Assembly (NCBI RefSeq): GCF_026914265.1
Contig: NC_069136.1
Span: 2,458,501 to 2,522,500 of the forward strand
DNA from: Mya arenaria
Lineage: Eukaryota; Mollusca; Bivalvia; Myida; Myidae
DNA length: 64,000 bases
Reading direction: 5' to 3'
Shown: positions 1 through 11,252 of the stretch, one piece after another
How the letters are laid out: every line of letters begins with the position of its first letter
Numbering within the stretch: position 1 is the first letter of the stretch
Notes under the pieces: model-generated
What the model saw: the letters and a program-made list of their open reading frames with translations, nothing else
The model's database searches: none
What the model was told of the DNA's origin: nothing
Position numbers and translations under genes: made by a program

Positions 1-1090
1 ATCCCTGACTTTTGTAACCATCAACATACCTGGAAATACAAATTACAACAATAGAATTTAAATCTCACTCAAACTGGGTCCTCAAGAAGTTTTGTTGAAC
101 TGACCGAAATAGAAAATAAAATGACTGCCTCTACGTAATATGTACTACTACAAAATATTTATTTTCTTCTTTTTTTTTAAATTTGAACCAAACCAATTTT
201 CATTTGAACCTCCCATTATGGTCAACAGTCACTTCTTATTGAGAACAATGCTTCAAACATTATGAGAATAATAAACGGTTTACAGCGTAAACTTCAATCA
301 GCCAAATAAAATTTGTAAAATAAAAATTGATTATTATGACACAATCCGAATCGGGATGTCCAAAATAATGCTACATGCGCAAAATTCATTATTAGTTTGA
401 TCACTTTCTATTAACTTAAAAAGAAACGTTTCGGGAATTTTTCTTAAAAATAAATGGCAAATATACCCTTTAAATCGACGAATCAATGTTTTTAGAAGTT
501 GGTGGTGGTCCTTTTTTTTCAATTTTCCAATACTCGTTTATTCGTCTTCGTCGTCTGTCATATCCGGATACGACCATCTGGATACTGTCTTCTAGTCCCA
601 TTGGTAATTTCAGTAATCACCGGATGCTATCTTAACCAATCATATAGCTCGATTGCCAAGACGTAAAATGGTTCGTTAATTTCCGGCTTTACACTACTGG
701 AAAACTCACCTTTCGTGCCCATATTGTTCCAACTGAGCTTGATTCGCTCCCTGTACCCCTCCCCCCTGGAAAAAAACTCAACAGATTTACATTAATCTCA
801 AAATCGATCTGTGAGGCCTTAAATCCGGAATTCCGGAATTTTATCATCCCTGAACAAAGAAGAACAGAAAAAAAAGAAAAAACAAACCTACCTTTCCTAT
901 TTTTTTCAGACATGTCACAGAAACCATACATATGATTTTATTTTGCCTTATAATGCAAATTTTCCCTCAAAATTCCTTCAAAACTACCTGCCTTTCACAT
1001 ATTTAACAGCTGCAAATAAGCTACATTTTTCTTCTTATCGAAGAATGTCTAAAAAATAATGGAAAAAAATATAGTTAAGAAGGTCCGATT
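1..1090. other. A+T-rich sequence, no gene seen
   Basis: Only short open frames with no recognisable domain occur on either strand. I see no clear repeat boundary or RNA gene here. Confidence 0.5.
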
Positions 1091-1099
1091 TTATATAAG

Positions 1100-1390
1100 T
1101 ACATGTTGAGCCTGGCGAAAACACCTTTGACACAGACATATTTCAAGCTTTGACCTCTAAGCGTGACCTTGACCTTTGAGGTGCAGAGCTAAAACTTGTG
1201 TGCCACAGGCCATCTTACCTTGGTTAACCTTCATGGTAAGTTTTTTGAAAATCCCATAATGCATGGTCAAGATACAGCCTGGACATTAGATTCCATCCAG
1301 ACAGACACCAGATGTACGGATGCACACACATACAAGAACTACAACTTTTTCTCAACTGCAAGCGGGGTCAACAATAAGAATAGAGAGAAG
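1100..1390 (+). repeat. Fragment of dispersed 'GACCTTGACCTTTGAGG' repeat
   Basis: The segment carries the phrase GTGACCTTGACCTTTGAGGT, followed by a tail-like region. A related phrase (TTTGATCTTTGAGGTAGGG) occurs at 9286-9305, in the repeat that the LINE at 4.2-9.3 kb interrupts. This looks like one diverged unit of that dispersed family. Confidence 0.45.
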
Positions 1391-1654
1391 TAGCAGCAGG
1401 ATTTGAACTTGGTTCCATCTCGATCTGTAGTGAGAGACTCTTTTAACTATGCCAATATAATACTAGTGCAGGACTTGTGATAATTCTGACCACAGCTCAT
1501 TGTCTAACATTGAAGATTCATAGTTGATTAGTTACCATTTTTTCTACTTTTGCCTTTCAGTTTTTTTGAGGGCCAAGAGCTACAATGTAGGAGAATGCAA
1601 AGATTGGCATAGCTAGGTAGTCTGACCTGTGACACTGACTACTCTTTATTTTGA

Positions 1655-2240
1655 AGTGTGTATATTACCATGTCCAATGTCTGGTGTATGCCTCACAGAA
1701 GGTAGAATGCGAACATCATGCCTCCTTCACCAGCTTGTCTGACCTGTGGCACCCCTACTCTATGTACAAGAGGGAACTGATAAGATTGTGTCTCTGGGCC
1801 TTGTGGGGTTGTCTGACCTGTGATCCTCTACTCTATGTACAAGGGGGAACTGCTACGATTGTGTCTCTGGGCCTGGGGGCTTGTCTGACCGGTGACGCTA
1901 CTACTCTATATACAAGGGGGAACTGCTAAGATTGTGTTTCTGGGCCTTGCCGGCTTGTCTGACCTGTGGCACCCCTACTCTATGTAAAAGGGGGAACTGA
2001 TAAGATTGTGTCTCTGGGCCTTGTGGGCTTGTCTGACCTTGGTACTTCTACTCTATATACAAGCATTTTTATTACCATGTCCAATGTCGGGTGTATGCCT
2101 CACAGATGGTAGGATGTGAACATCATGCCTCTGGGCCTTGCCGGCTTGTCTGACCGGTGACACCCCGACTCTATGTACAAGAGGGAACTGTGAACCCAGG
2201 TCTAAGTCTCCGCCATCTCCTCTGTGAAGAATAAACAACA
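1655..2240. repeat. Minisatellite, about 75-bp unit
   Basis: The core CTTGTCTGACC recurs near 1734, 1807, 1881, 1952, 2028 and 2133, each time followed by CTACTCTATGTACAAG and GGGAACTG in imperfect form. Spacing is about 70-76 bp, with a longer last interval. A second shared block (ACCATGTCCAATGTC) starts the array near 1670 and recurs near 2074, so the array also has a higher-order component. The open frames across it are by-products of the repetition and have no protein similarity I recognise. Confidence 0.85.
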
Positions 2241-2896
2241 GTTCCTGGTATTATATATTACATGGGAATTATCTTCAATGTCAAATAGTTACTCATAATT
2301 GGCTTAATCATATATGGATAACTTTATTAACACGTTTGGCTTTGGCAGCTGAACAGGGCTGAAAATTTTTCTCTAAAAGATTATTTTTACATAATATCAC
2401 CATTTTCAAAATGTTAAAAGTATATTTTTTCATTAACACCATTAGAATTATTTGAATTTATAATGATAGAAAAGATAAATATCACAGACACAACAAATGA
2501 CCATATCTGAAAACCCCAAATGTCAGCCTAAAATCTCTTTATATTATGAACAAGAGCATAGGGAACTGCACTTAAAATGTAAAATTAAAACCATTGGAAA
2601 AAGTCCATTTTTTAACCCGGCCAGTGATACATAGCTGCTCCAAATAGAAAATGGTAAAAGGTCACAATCATGAACTGTTTAAATTACAAACTTTTCTGTA
2701 ACGTGGTCCACAAATCGGTCCCCGTTTTTTCCACACCTTAGACTTGATAGCGCATCTGCAAGAATATGACAGTGTATATTTAAGTATGATATAAATAAAC
2801 AAATGATTAGATATATTGAACAAGGAGTGTTTTCAGTACTTAAAGTGGAAGCAACGGCATGTCAACCTTATTCCACTTACAAGCTTTTATCTTGGG
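2241..2896. other. No feature recognised
   Basis: A+T-rich spacer between the minisatellite and the mariner relic. I see no open frame of note, repeat or RNA gene. Confidence 0.4.
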
Positions 2897-3241
2897 TCAG
2901 AAACATCTATTTAAGTCCGTCAAAGTATTCCACCATGGCATCCACACACTCTGAGCGGTAAATCCTGTCTGAAAATACCTTTGTAAGTTCTTCTGAACAC
3001 TGTGCAGGAAAGACAGTGAAATGTCTGGGCTATATGGTGGATGTGGCAAAACTTGGCCATTGTTCTGTTGCAAATATTCTGTAACCAGTGCAGAGCAATG
3101 CGTGGGTGGCTGGATGCAATAAAGTGCAATAACTTGACACTGGTTACGTATGATGTGTGCATGTGGAAAAGTGTAAAATGATGAGCTTATAAAAAAATTC
3201 AACACCTTTTCAATAGTTATGCTTTGAGGAAGCTGTGTCAT
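2897..3241 (-). pseudogene. Mariner-like transposase C-terminal relic
   Basis: The minus-strand reading contains SALVTEYLQQNNGQVLPHPP followed by YSPD. This matches the conserved mariner/Tc1 block in which a (H/Y)PPYSPDL motif precedes the last catalytic aspartate and a region resembling FFLFP-LK. After YSPD the reading becomes degenerate (ISLSFLHSVQKNLQ). Only about 115 residues remain of a normal transposase of about 345 residues, and the first two catalytic acidic residues are absent. No terminal inverted repeats were identified. I judge it a dead cut-and-paste transposase fragment. Confidence 0.6.
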
Positions 3242-4005
3242 CGAAATTAGTCTTTTGGATGAACAAGCGGGCTTGTGCTCATTTCGACCACTGGTTGCAA
3301 CTTCTCACAAAACACCCCTCGTATAAGGAAGAATATTCATAAATTTTAAAAAACAGACAGATCAAAAACAGCTGGTGTTCTTTGCATCTTGTTCTTGATG
3401 AAAATCATTAAATAATATGAAAAAAATATGTAGGAAATTGATGCTTCTTTATCTCAATCCACTGAGGTACACAGAACTGAAAAATGTGATTATGAGTTAA
3501 ATAACATAATACAGATTTTTGTGTTTAAACAAAATGCTAGTTGAAAAACTCTGTAATAGAAATACAATTACAATTCTCTTGTGTTTTTGGAAGCCACTGT
3601 GAAGCTGGAATGTCACGAGGAAACAAAGTGTCAAATTCAGGAACACTGGTGAAAACTGGTGCATCAGGCACAATTGTCTTCTGGGAGGAAGTCACATCAT
3701 CGCCACTTAAACAAAAATGTATGTGATGATGATGATAATTACAATGCTATGATGATATTGGCATTTAGCTTTTTAGACATACCACACTGAAATTGTTTTT
3801 TTATGCTATGATTTCTATAAGCATATTCCAAGTTTTGGCGACGGATGGGTTAAGTATTCAAAACAGCTGTGATACAAATATTGGCATGTGAGGGGCGACC
3901 TGGGTGCAAATAATTTGCAGCTTTTGTGAAAACACTGACGCAAAATAGGGGCAGAAATGTCAGCTACGGGAGGAGTTTAATATAGACAGTCAGGGCCCAA
4001 ATATC
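3242..4005. other. No feature recognised
   Basis: Non-coding spacer with a short GATGATGATGAT-like run near 3724. I saw no gene or bounded repeat. Confidence 0.4.
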
Positions 4006-4009
4006 GACA

Positions 4010-4188
4010 ACTGATGGGGTTGCGTGTCTTGCATGCGACACATCGCCTTTATGTACTCACAGAACACATGTGCAAATTTATTCAAAAGTCTTTCTTAGCC
4101 TAACAAAGTTACAACCCATACATGACCAACTATACTGTACATGAATATATGCAGCATTCCATTATGATAAACCTGTCACTTTGGCTTT
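4010..4188 (+). repeat. Unit of dispersed tandem repeat, left of LINE
   Basis: This segment (CTTGCATGCGACACATCGCC ... GAATATATGCAGCATTCCAT) has a homologous neighbour at 9310-9450 (CTTGCACACAACATGTCGTC ... GAATATATGCAGCATTCCAT). Its last 15 bases (4174-4188, TGTCACTTTGGCTTT) are the left target-site duplication of the LINE. Before the LINE arrived, this unit and the one at 9291 were adjacent members of one array. Confidence 0.75.
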
Positions 4189-4409
4189 TTTTTTTATCAT
4201 AAATATTCCACATTACACAATACAATCGACAATATTAACAAGTAAATAAAGAGTTTATAAAGTAAAACTAGGAAAAGGTAGAAAGAAAAAAAAAGACTGT
4301 ACTACAGGGTGTTGCTTAAATGTAATTTTTCTTTTAATACAAGCCATTTTTGCTCGTGGACTGCTAGTTTGTCATTCATGAATGCAATTTCATGTTCGAT
4401 TTTGTAAAA

Positions 4410-4826
4410 TCACAAACCAATGTAGTTTTTGAAAGCTGTAAAAGTTTGAGTAATATCTCTAAGCTTCATAAAGTATATAAAATATTTCAACAACACAATC
4501 AAGAAATTAATGAGACGACTAAAATTGGATTTTTGAAAAAATCCAAAACTTATGATTTTGATATTTAGACTAATTGGGATATTTATTGACAAGAACAGGT
4601 TATTAAGATTGTTCCACAAATTTTGTACAAGTCTGCACTCCCAAAAAAGATGTTCCATTGTCTCTATACATTCTGAACAGAATTGGCATAAGCTGGAGTT
4701 TGTGAGCTTGCATTGATATAGGTATCTGTTTGTTGGTATAAGCCTATAAATGTATTTGTACTGGAAGGTTCTTATTGTTGTATCAATGGTGCATGTTAAT
4801 GGCAATGTAAATATTTTATTCCACAT
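4410..4826 (-). pseudogene. LINE ORF2 C-terminus (zf-RVT-like)
   Basis: This 138-residue frame contains CQFCSECIETMEHLFWEC, a Cys-x2-Cys ... His-x4-Cys pattern typical of the zinc-binding region after the RT domain in L1/Tx1-type ORF2 proteins, where it helps RNA and target binding. It lies next to the 3' UTR (about 220 bp) and the poly(A) of the element. The frame upstream is interrupted, so this is a surviving fragment. Confidence 0.75.
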
Positions 4827-5417
4827 AATTGTCTCGAAATCTGTTCCTGGAATTTGATTCCATTTATCTTCTTTACCATGGTTTGCTTTAAGGGGTTTTA
4901 TTTGTAATGTATACAGAATTTTATTCGTTTTTGCTTAGTATTTTCAACCTTTTGAACAAGTGAGACTATGTCATGATTTACTATTGATTCTTCTTTTAAT
5001 TTATGTTTTATTTTACTCGGTATACTAGCCGTAAGCTGGTAATACTTCAGGAATTTATCAGAATTGCCTAATTAGTAAAAAGATGTTTTATCTCGTCAAA
5101 TGTATAGAATTCCTTTGATCTGTAATCAAAGATATGTTGGACAAATTTGATACCTTTTTCATACCATTTGTGATAGTATACACTTTGTTCATTTACCTTT
5201 ATGTCGGAGTAATTCCATAATATTGTTTCACTTGAACTATTAGTTTGAATACATTTGCTTATTTCAGACCATGATAAGAGTACTTAAGCTAAAAATTTAT
5301 ATTTATGTGCAATGATGTTTATTGTTACTTTGTCGAAATTACTTTTGAAAACCAACCTGCCTCCAAATTTATGTAAAGCGTCATTATAAAAAGTTTTGTA
5401 TTGATGTCTATTTATTT

Positions 5418-6247
5418 TAGTGTTTGAAAATCAGACCCCATTTGCTATCGATAATCGAATCGAATCGGACCAAGCATTTCAATTTACTATCGAAAAATAA
5501 TCGAAAGTTCATGATATCAGTAAGGAATACACTATTTATACATAGTATCACGAGCATAGTTAAACCTGGATTCAGTACGTGTGATGCTATAGACATGCTT
5601 TTTGCAACAGAAAGTAGGTTTCCATAACCCCGTTCTCACTGTATTTAAACAACTAAACGAAAAAAACATTAACTGCAAAATGATGCACACTGGAACATGT
5701 AAGATATCTTAATTTTTTTATACATGTAAACGCATATAATTTTTTTTGTGTGAACCTGTTAAATTCATCATTTCATTAGAACATCTTAATTTCATAAAAC
5801 TTTAAACAAAAAAGTAATTTAGTTAATTACAAACGATACCAAAAATGGTTTCAAAAACAGAATGAATCGAGCCAGGATCCCCGGTATTTACAGGAAAGAC
5901 CGGATCCACTACATCATAAAGACAGGTTATTGAAGAATGTTTTATGAAATATATAAACAATTAAGATTAATTTGTAATTTTGGAAGAGGTTTTTAGTTTT
6001 TAAGCAAAAGTGTTTACATTCAAATCAATTGTATAAGAGAGTGACATCTCTTGTTTAAATAAACTCAACGAGAACTTACCTGAAAGAAAAATTTACATTT
6101 ACTCGACTTTTGCCACAGAACAAAAAATACGTAGTTACTGGAAGTAACATTAGCGACATCGATTTTGGAAAAATACTATCGACTGTCGCCGATATAGCAT
6201 TGCCAGCGACGATTAATCGATTGTACTCGATTATCGTTTCATCACTA
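5418..6247. mobile_element. hAT-type non-autonomous element in the LINE
   Basis: The ends read TAGTGTTTGAAAATCAGACC inward from the left and TAGTGATGAAACGATAATCG inward from the right. Both continue into ATCGATAATCGA-like motifs. Flanks are ATTTATTT (5410-5417) and ATTTGTTT (6248-6255), a 7-of-8 match expected for the 8-bp target duplication of classical hAT elements. LINE coding similarity resumes on the far side (KTFYNDALHKFGG reading). It is 830 bp long with no transposase. A related terminal fragment lies near 12230-12315. Confidence 0.7.
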
Positions 6248-6418
6248 ATTTGTTTAATCCAGTAGTCTCTTCACCCATGACGCTTTGATCAATTTATTTA
6301 ACATATAAATATTTGGAACTCTAAGGCCACCATCTTTAAAATGTTCCTTAGTATTCTTGTCGGGTTTATTATTCCAAATGAACTTAAAAATTGACGCGTT
6401 AATGTCATCAAGGATGTA

Positions 6419-7098
6419 TGTAGTGTGGGTGTGCCAAGACAAAACCACTCAACTTCGGAGTTCGAATATATTTATTTATACGTTGTCGAACGAAACCTAA
6501 AACATATAATAAAACATATAAAAGAATTTGCTAACATAATCATATTATTAATAGCACAAAATACAAAGACAATGGACAGTGATCGGTAAATATATCAAGG
6601 GAGACTTTGCGGTTAAATACATAAAACATTCTAAGAACTATGAGTAATAAACTTACCAGGCACGTCTAAATAATAATAATATATGAAAGAATATTTCAGC
6701 TCAAAGATAAGAGCGAATATTAAATAAGTAAGAATATAGTAACAACTGTTACAATTGCAATCTTGACTTGCGTCGATGATGATTCAGAACGGAATGATAT
6801 ATGTGTATATATAAATAAGGGCGTGTGCAATGAAGCGGGAAAAAAGGGGAAAAGGCATTATGAACCAATCAATCACTCTATAAATTTAGACAAACTCGCA
6901 TAACCAGTATTCACGCTCTGACGCAGTCGGACGTAGACGGACATTGACGGACATTGACGGACAGTAACGCACAGAGGACAATAACCACGTAGCACAACAC
7001 TAAACACGACGATACACAAACAATACAAAACAATATACGATATAGAACCATACCAAACACACAAATTGATAAAATACTGAAATATGCACCTTGCTACA
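6419..7098. mobile_element. Solo LTR inserted in the LINE RT region
   Basis: The 680-bp segment begins TGTAGTGTGGG and ends CTTGCTACA, the TG...CA termini of long terminal repeats. It is flanked on both sides by TGTA (6415-6418 and 7099-7102). Removing it together with one TGTA restores the LINE reading ...PPKYILDDINASIF... without a gap, which fixes the boundaries to the base. Inside are a TATATAAATAAGG motif (about 6810) and a short GACGGACATT tandem (about 6928-6965). No internal coding region remains, so it is a product of LTR-LTR recombination. The family was not assigned. Confidence 0.8.
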
Positions 7099-7102
7099 TG
7101 TA

Positions 7103-8255
7103 TTTAGGTGGTGAAGGTAGAACTGTCATGGGATAGATAAGTTTTGGAAGCGCTAATGTCTTAACTACTGTTACTTTTCCCATAAGTGTTAGTTTTCTGT
7201 GCTGCCAACTCTTGAGACAATCCTTGAAACTTTGTAACTTTGGAACAAGATTATTTTGAATCATATTGCTATTGCTCTTGTTAAAAACGATTCCAAGTGT
7301 TTTGGCTTCCTGACTGTCATTGTGAAATTGATAACTATCTAAGAATGCAATATAATTATGATGATTTTAAACTCCCTACTCGTAAGACTGTACATTTTGT
7401 TGAATTTAATTTTAGGCCAGATATTTTTCCAAAATCTATTGTTTTTACCAAAGTTTCGAAAGATGTTTTGGATCCATCATTAATATATGTAGCATCGTCA
7501 GCAAAAAGAAATTGTTTTATTTCATTGTTATAAAGTTGTATCCCTTTAATAAGTTTATTTTTCTGTATTGTATTAGATAGCAGTTCAATACAAATGATAA
7601 ATATGGAAGAAGATAGGGGGCAGCCTTGTCTGACACCTCACTCAATTTGAAATTCTTCAGAGAGAAAACCATTATTTATTATAACACTATTGATATCATT
7701 ATAGAAGAGCTTGACCCAATTTATTTTAAGCTTTGACCAAAATCTTAATGTTCTAAACATTTAACTATAAGTATAAATTCATAGTTTAAAGTATCATAAG
7801 CCTTTTCAAAATCGGCAAAAAATAACAACCCAGGCTTATTTGTAGTATTGAAATAGTTAATACTTTCATCTATAAGTCGTATGTTTTCACCAATGTATCT
7901 TCCATACACAAAACCTGTTTGAAAAGGGCTAACAATTTTATTTAAGATTCTTTTCATTCTATTTGAAATGGATTTGGTTGCTATTTTATAGTCTACATTA
8001 AGTAAACTTATTGGTCTCCAGTTTGAGATCACTTCTAAATCTGAGACTGCCATGTTTTGGAATTAAAGAAATTAAACCTTGTTTCATAAGAGGAGATAAA
8101 TTACCTTCTGTAAAACATTGATTAATAGCATTGACAAAGAATATTTTTAAATCGTTCCAAAATATTTTATAAAACTCGGCAGTGAAACCATCAGACCCTG
8201 GGCTTTTTTGATTTTTCATCTCTTTTAATTCTTGTCTGCATTCGTATTCTGTCAA
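7103..8255 (-). pseudogene. LINE reverse transcriptase, broken
   Basis: Two overlapping minus-strand frames (8255-7998 and 8053-7745) carry KSPGSDGFTAEFYKIFW and SNWRPISLLNVDYKI, then a reading around LLFFADFEKAYDT. These are the early RT blocks of L1/Tx1-type LINEs (KSPGxDGxxxEFYK; WRPISLLNxDYK). The frame shift between the two lies near 8030. Toward 7140 the reading VKTLALPKLIYPMTVLP continues as the thumb and post-RT region. The catalytic YADD-type motif was not recovered cleanly. Confidence 0.75.
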
Positions 8256-8448
8256 AATACCTTCGCAGCTAGCTTTATCTTCATCATTTAGTTTGACAAT
8301 TGGTGTTGAGAAAAACTCAATATTGTGATTTAAAACAACATCATCTTTTGTGTATACCGTAATTTCTTGTAAAATGTCTATTGAGCGTTCAGTATTTCTG
8401 AAGGTTTACTAATAATTTTATTTTCAACTTTCAAAGTGTGAATTGTTT

Positions 8449-9202
8449 TCATTTCTGCATGCCTTTTTTCAAGGTTTGCAAAGTATTTAGAGTTTTTCTT
8501 ATCAAACAATGATCAGTTTTATATCCGTGGATAATTTTGCTACTTATACATATATTTTGCATGAAATTTGAAACTAAAAAAGAGTCCAATTGGCTATGGG
8601 TGATAGGTTTAGTATTTGAATGCCAAGTAAATTGTTTTTTATGTTGGTGTTGTTCACGCCAAACATCAAAAAGGTTACAGAAAGTGATCATGTTTGATCA
8701 GTTTGTCTTGATCGCTTATGTAATTCAACATTACCATTTTTCTTATTTAAACTACTATCTAAAAATGTGGTGAATATCCTCCAATGATTATAAAACGATC
8801 ACTATATTCATTTATGAAATTTTCTAATGTTTCAAAAAAGAGAGGTTCATCTTGGTTTGGACCGTATATGTTAATAATAAGTAATTCTTTGTTTTCTATG
8901 GTTAATTCCAAACCTAATATTCTACCTATTTCTATTTCATGAACATTTTTTATTTCTACAAGACAGATTAATCAGTATTGCAACACCTTCGCTATTTGTA
9001 AAATTTGTAAAATTGCCGCTGAAGTAAAAATCTCCACCCCAATCATCTTTACATTGTCCAAAATTTCTTTTTGAAACAAGTTTTTCTTGCAATAGACAAA
9101 TACCGTAGAAAACTTGTTATCTTTTAGCCATGAAAATATCTGAATTTGTTTGATTTTGTTTGACAAACCATGAACATTCAACAAGCAAATTGTTCTATCC
9201 AT
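8449..9202 (-). pseudogene. LINE endonuclease domain fragments
   Basis: The frame at 9202-8972 opens with ICLLNVHGLSNKIKQIQIFS, the N-terminal strand of an APE-type endonuclease/exonuclease/phosphatase domain (N in the first catalytic block). The frame at 8691-8449 includes FTWHSN...SQLDSFLVS, matching the (T/F)W...SRLDxxLxS block near the domain's C-terminus. The intervening residues are frameshifted. In a live element this domain nicks target DNA. Here it is dead. Confidence 0.7.
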
Positions 9203-9275
9203 AAGGTAGGTTGAAAATGATAATTAATTCGCCCTCTTAAACAGAAATTGTAAAGACAAAAAGTATCGCTAGCAT

Positions 9276-9790
9276 TGTCACTTTGGCTTTGATCTTTGAG
9301 GTAGGGATTGAGTCTTGCACACAACATGTCGTCTTTATGTACTGAACACATGTGCAAAGTAATTTTAAGCTCCCTCTCTGCATGAGAAAGTTACAGCCCA
9401 GACATAACCAACTATACACTGAATATATGCAGCATTCCATAATGATTAAACTCCAAGTGAGACCTTGAACTTTCAAGTAAGATTTTGGGTCTTGCACATG
9501 ACAAGTCAATTTGCTTAAATAAACTGGTTATAATATGCATTTTAATATTGGGGGGGGGGATATCGTCCGTTTTTCACTAAGACGGGGGGGCTATCTTCCG
9601 GGAGGGCTATGGTCCTAGGGGCTAATTTCTGGGGGGGCAATCATCCGAGGGGGGGGGGATATTATCCATACCTCACTATACACATGTGCCAGGTAATTTT
9701 AAAATCCCTGCCTGCATGACAAAGTTATAGCACTGACACTGATAAATGGACAATGTGATTTTAATATGCCCACCTACAGGAGCTTAATAA
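9276..9790 (+). repeat. Continuation of dispersed tandem repeat, right of LINE
   Basis: It starts with the right copy of the LINE target duplication (9276-9290). It then carries TTGATCTTTGAGGTAGGG, CTTGCACACAACATGTCGTC, GTACTGAACACATGTGC and TGCATGAGAAAGTTACAG. A further diverged unit (CACATGTGCCAGGTAATTTT, CTGCATGACAAAGTTATAG) follows at 9681-9780. A G-rich low-complexity stretch separates the units. Confidence 0.7.
9548..9672. repeat. G-rich low-complexity tract
   Basis: Several runs of 6 to 10 G alternate with ATCNTCCG-like spacers (GATATCGTCCG, CTATCTTCCG, CAATCATCCG). The motif recurs three to four times, so it may be a short imperfect tandem repeat as well as a homopolymer-rich tract. 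Confidence 0.6.
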
Positions 9791-9844
9791 TAAAATGGCA
9801 GAAGTTACATGTGAATGTCAGGACACTGAAATTTAAAGTTTTTC

Positions 9845-9980
9845 AATGGTAGTTTATTTATGGTATTTTTTCAGTTAATCATTAAATGAATAAAAAACAA
9901 AGGAATATTTTTGATGGCAGTTCACTCATGGTATTTTTTCAGTTAATCATTAAATGAATAAAAAACAAATGAATATTTTA
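9845..9980. repeat. Two-copy direct repeat of about 68 bp
   Basis: The phrase GGTATTTTTTCAGTTAATCA and the following TTAAATGAATAAAAAACAAA occur twice in succession (first copy about 9859, second about 9930) with few differences, indicating a recent local tandem duplication. Confidence 0.75.
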
Positions 9981-10631
9981 TCAAAGATATTTGTAAGAGG
10001 TTTCTAAACGTTTTGATTTTTTTTATTATATTTCTTTGAGAAATGACAAAAATATTATTGAAAAACTTCAAAAAGTGGCTGAGGATGTAAAATTAACTGG
10101 AACTAAGGATACACTTAAAAGTTTTTAAATTAACAGAGAAATCAACCAAGAAAATAATTTGCACATGTATTTCACAAAACCAACCCTACCTACGAAATAG
10201 GCGTTGATTCTACCGTTTCTATAGTCAGTTTGAAAAAAAGAAAGAAAATGAATGGCTGTGGCAACCATTAAGCATTAGATAAGCGAGCAATGTTTTTATC
10301 TTTTTACCAGTTCACCAATCACTTTTTATCATGTTACTAAAATTGTGTTTTCTTTTATACCCCAGTTCTCACTTTTCTGATGTTGATTTGCTTCATCAGC
10401 GTTTTATTATTTTCACTGACAAGCCGGCGTGCACTGTTCATGTCAGTAACACTTGGAAGAGGAGTTGACATTAAACAGCGATAGATAGATGTACAATCTA
10501 CATCATAACAAGTGCCAAAAGGCTCATTCTTCATTAGAATTGTGGTATCATTCAGTACTGGTACCCTGCTAGTAGATTTGTCCAAGGGAGATAACTGGGA
10601 ACCAGGATCTGGGCATTCTTGGCCATTTTTT
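9981..10631. other. No feature recognised
   Basis: A+T-rich sequence with short open frames on both strands but no recognisable domain or bounded repeat. Confidence 0.35.
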
Positions 10632-10918
10632 CAAAAACAACCTCGGATGTATGCCGGTACAACAGTTGAAGTAGTTCGTAAATTTTTGAATAATATCATT
10701 AACTAAATGTAGTGTTTAAGAGTTGTATTTATTGATCTCAGTTTAAATTGATTGCCAAGTTGTGAAGTGTTTTATTGCAAACATAATTAAGATTCCCAAG
10801 AGTTAAGTCATAAATTTTAACTGCTAAATAAGATTACTACGCGATCTATTTGCAGCAAACTTAAACGTACCACTTTTCGAGTATGTAAACTGTCCAAATA
10901 CATCCGAGGCGACAACCC
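10632..10918. mobile_element. MITE family M1, copy 1
   Basis: Left end AAAACAACCTCGGATGTATG and right end AATACATCCGAGGCGACAAC form an inverted pair about 287 bp apart. Interior phrases CTACGCGATCT and AAATTGATTGCCAA recur in copies at 18175-18310 and 60823-61109. There is no coding capacity, so it is a small non-autonomous DNA element. Confidence 0.7.
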
Positions 10919-11252
10919 CCCCCCCCCAAAAAAAAAAAATAAATAAAAAAATAAAAAGGCCTGTTCAAAAGTCCTATTATTTAGAAATGTCACACATTTT
11001 CGCGATGTCTTTTCTGTCAATATTTTTCGCGATATCGCAATTCCTAAGAGGATTCTAGAGCCGCAAAGCCGATTCAGATAGTCATTGATGCAAGCTTAAT
11101 TCAAATGAGATTCTCATCGAGTTCTGTAGCATTTCTAAGAATGACCACAGGCATCTGAATCATTGTTTGTCACTAAAATATTGTTTAAAACCATTTTGGG
11201 TACATGCAATGAGATAAACAACACATCTGAAGATATTTAGTGTCTTTGATAT

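Larger units (their letters stand above)
4189..9275 (-). mobile_element. L1/Tx1-like LINE, degenerate, with nested insertions
   Basis: The element reads on the minus strand: endonuclease fragments (about 9202-8449), reverse transcriptase (about 8255-7103), a C-terminal zinc-knuckle region (4826-4410), and a 3' poly(A) seen as poly(T) at the low-coordinate end. It is flanked by a 15-bp duplication, TGTCACTTTGGCTTT, at 4174-4188 and 9276-9290, as expected for target-primed reverse transcription. ORF2 is broken by frameshifts and stops, and no ORF1 was seen, so the copy is probably 5' truncated. Two later insertions (5418-6247 and 6419-7098) account for part of its length. Confidence 0.85.
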
